Positions 63,980-64,000 of a DNA stretch of 64,000 nucleotides are shown here, piece after piece (the stretch's first letter is position 1; each line of letters opens with the position of its first letter). Origin of the DNA: Rubrivivax sp. (GTDB lineage: Bacteria > Pseudomonadota > Gammaproteobacteria > Burkholderiales > Burkholderiaceae_C); assembly GCA_020248945.1 (NCBI GenBank), contig JADCGQ010000023.1, positions 25,237 to 89,236 of the forward strand. Reading direction: 5' to 3'. The notes below the pieces were generated by a model. It was not told the DNA's origin, searched no databases, and was given only the letters and a program-made list of their open reading frames with translations. A program made the position numbers and the translations under genes.

Positions 63980-64000
63980 ATGGATGTTTCGACTCCCACC
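63980..64000 (+). CDS. Start of a gene leaving the window
   Basis: ATG at 63980 with GGAG 7 bases upstream, followed by seven codons (MDVSTPT). Too short to identify. Confidence 0.4.

Overview
This is 64 kb of a very high-GC, gene-dense chromosome. The GTG starts, four-base ATGA overlaps, RND/TRAP/Pst content and the short intergenic repeats suggest a betaproteobacterium of the order Burkholderiales (Rubrivivax/Leptothrix/Comamonadaceae type). That placement is inferred from style and gene content, not from a marker gene.

Left part (1-38555) is ordinary backbone. 1-9951 is a nucleoside uptake and catabolism operon: two permeases of a nucleoside ABC importer, cytidine deaminase, purine nucleoside phosphorylase, deoxyribose-phosphate aldolase, a secreted 5'-nucleotidase lipoprotein, thymidine phosphorylase, a stray TrpF-type protein and a membrane hydrolase. 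Adenosine deaminase follows at 15.8 kb. 10-15.8 kb holds a Tat-exported prolyl oligopeptidase, a beta-propeller lipoprotein and two small unknowns. 16.9-21.5 kb is a gluconate-type locus (LacI regulator, gluconokinase, TRAP transporter) with two identical 12-bp operators. 21.5-24.7 kb is FkbM methyltransferase, M20 amidohydrolase and mnmA. 24.8-28.9 kb is a two-component system with a TonB-dependent receptor that appears to share its operator. 29-38.5 kb holds a NERD-helicase, a cyclic-di-GMP-I riboswitch ahead of a subtilisin-like lipoprotein protease, a small acyltransferase, a decayed hybrid kinase, a Nudix hydrolase, a RIO kinase, and a PKD lipoprotein gene cut off by an IS21-family element.

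The IS21 element (38556-41215) has different broken genes on its two sides and no target duplication, so it marks a rearrangement junction. To its right lies an accessory arsenic island, bracketed by a 149-bp direct repeat (42147-42295 and 63320-63468). The island has three blocks. (i) arsR-arsI-arsC*-arsC-aqpS on the minus strand, where the first arsC has lost its catalytic cysteine. (ii) A long minus-strand series, pstS-pstC-pstA-pstB-sulfite-oxidase-like-cytochrome c-acyl ligase-MMPL/LolA fusion-outer-membrane protein-DedA. (iii) A divergent plus-strand operon: an aldehyde-deformylating-oxygenase-like diiron protein, ArsP permease, ArsD-like protein, male-sterility-type reductase, ArsM-like protein with a cysteine tail, glutathione transferase and a LuxR regulator.

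Blocks ii and iii combine fatty-acid activation, aldehyde formation, aldehyde-to-hydrocarbon diiron chemistry, an arsenic-methyltransferase relative, a lipid-type RND exporter and phosphate/arsenate uptake. My main hypothesis is that this is an organoarsenical (possibly arsenolipid) synthesis and export system. The families are read from motifs; the pathway is inference.
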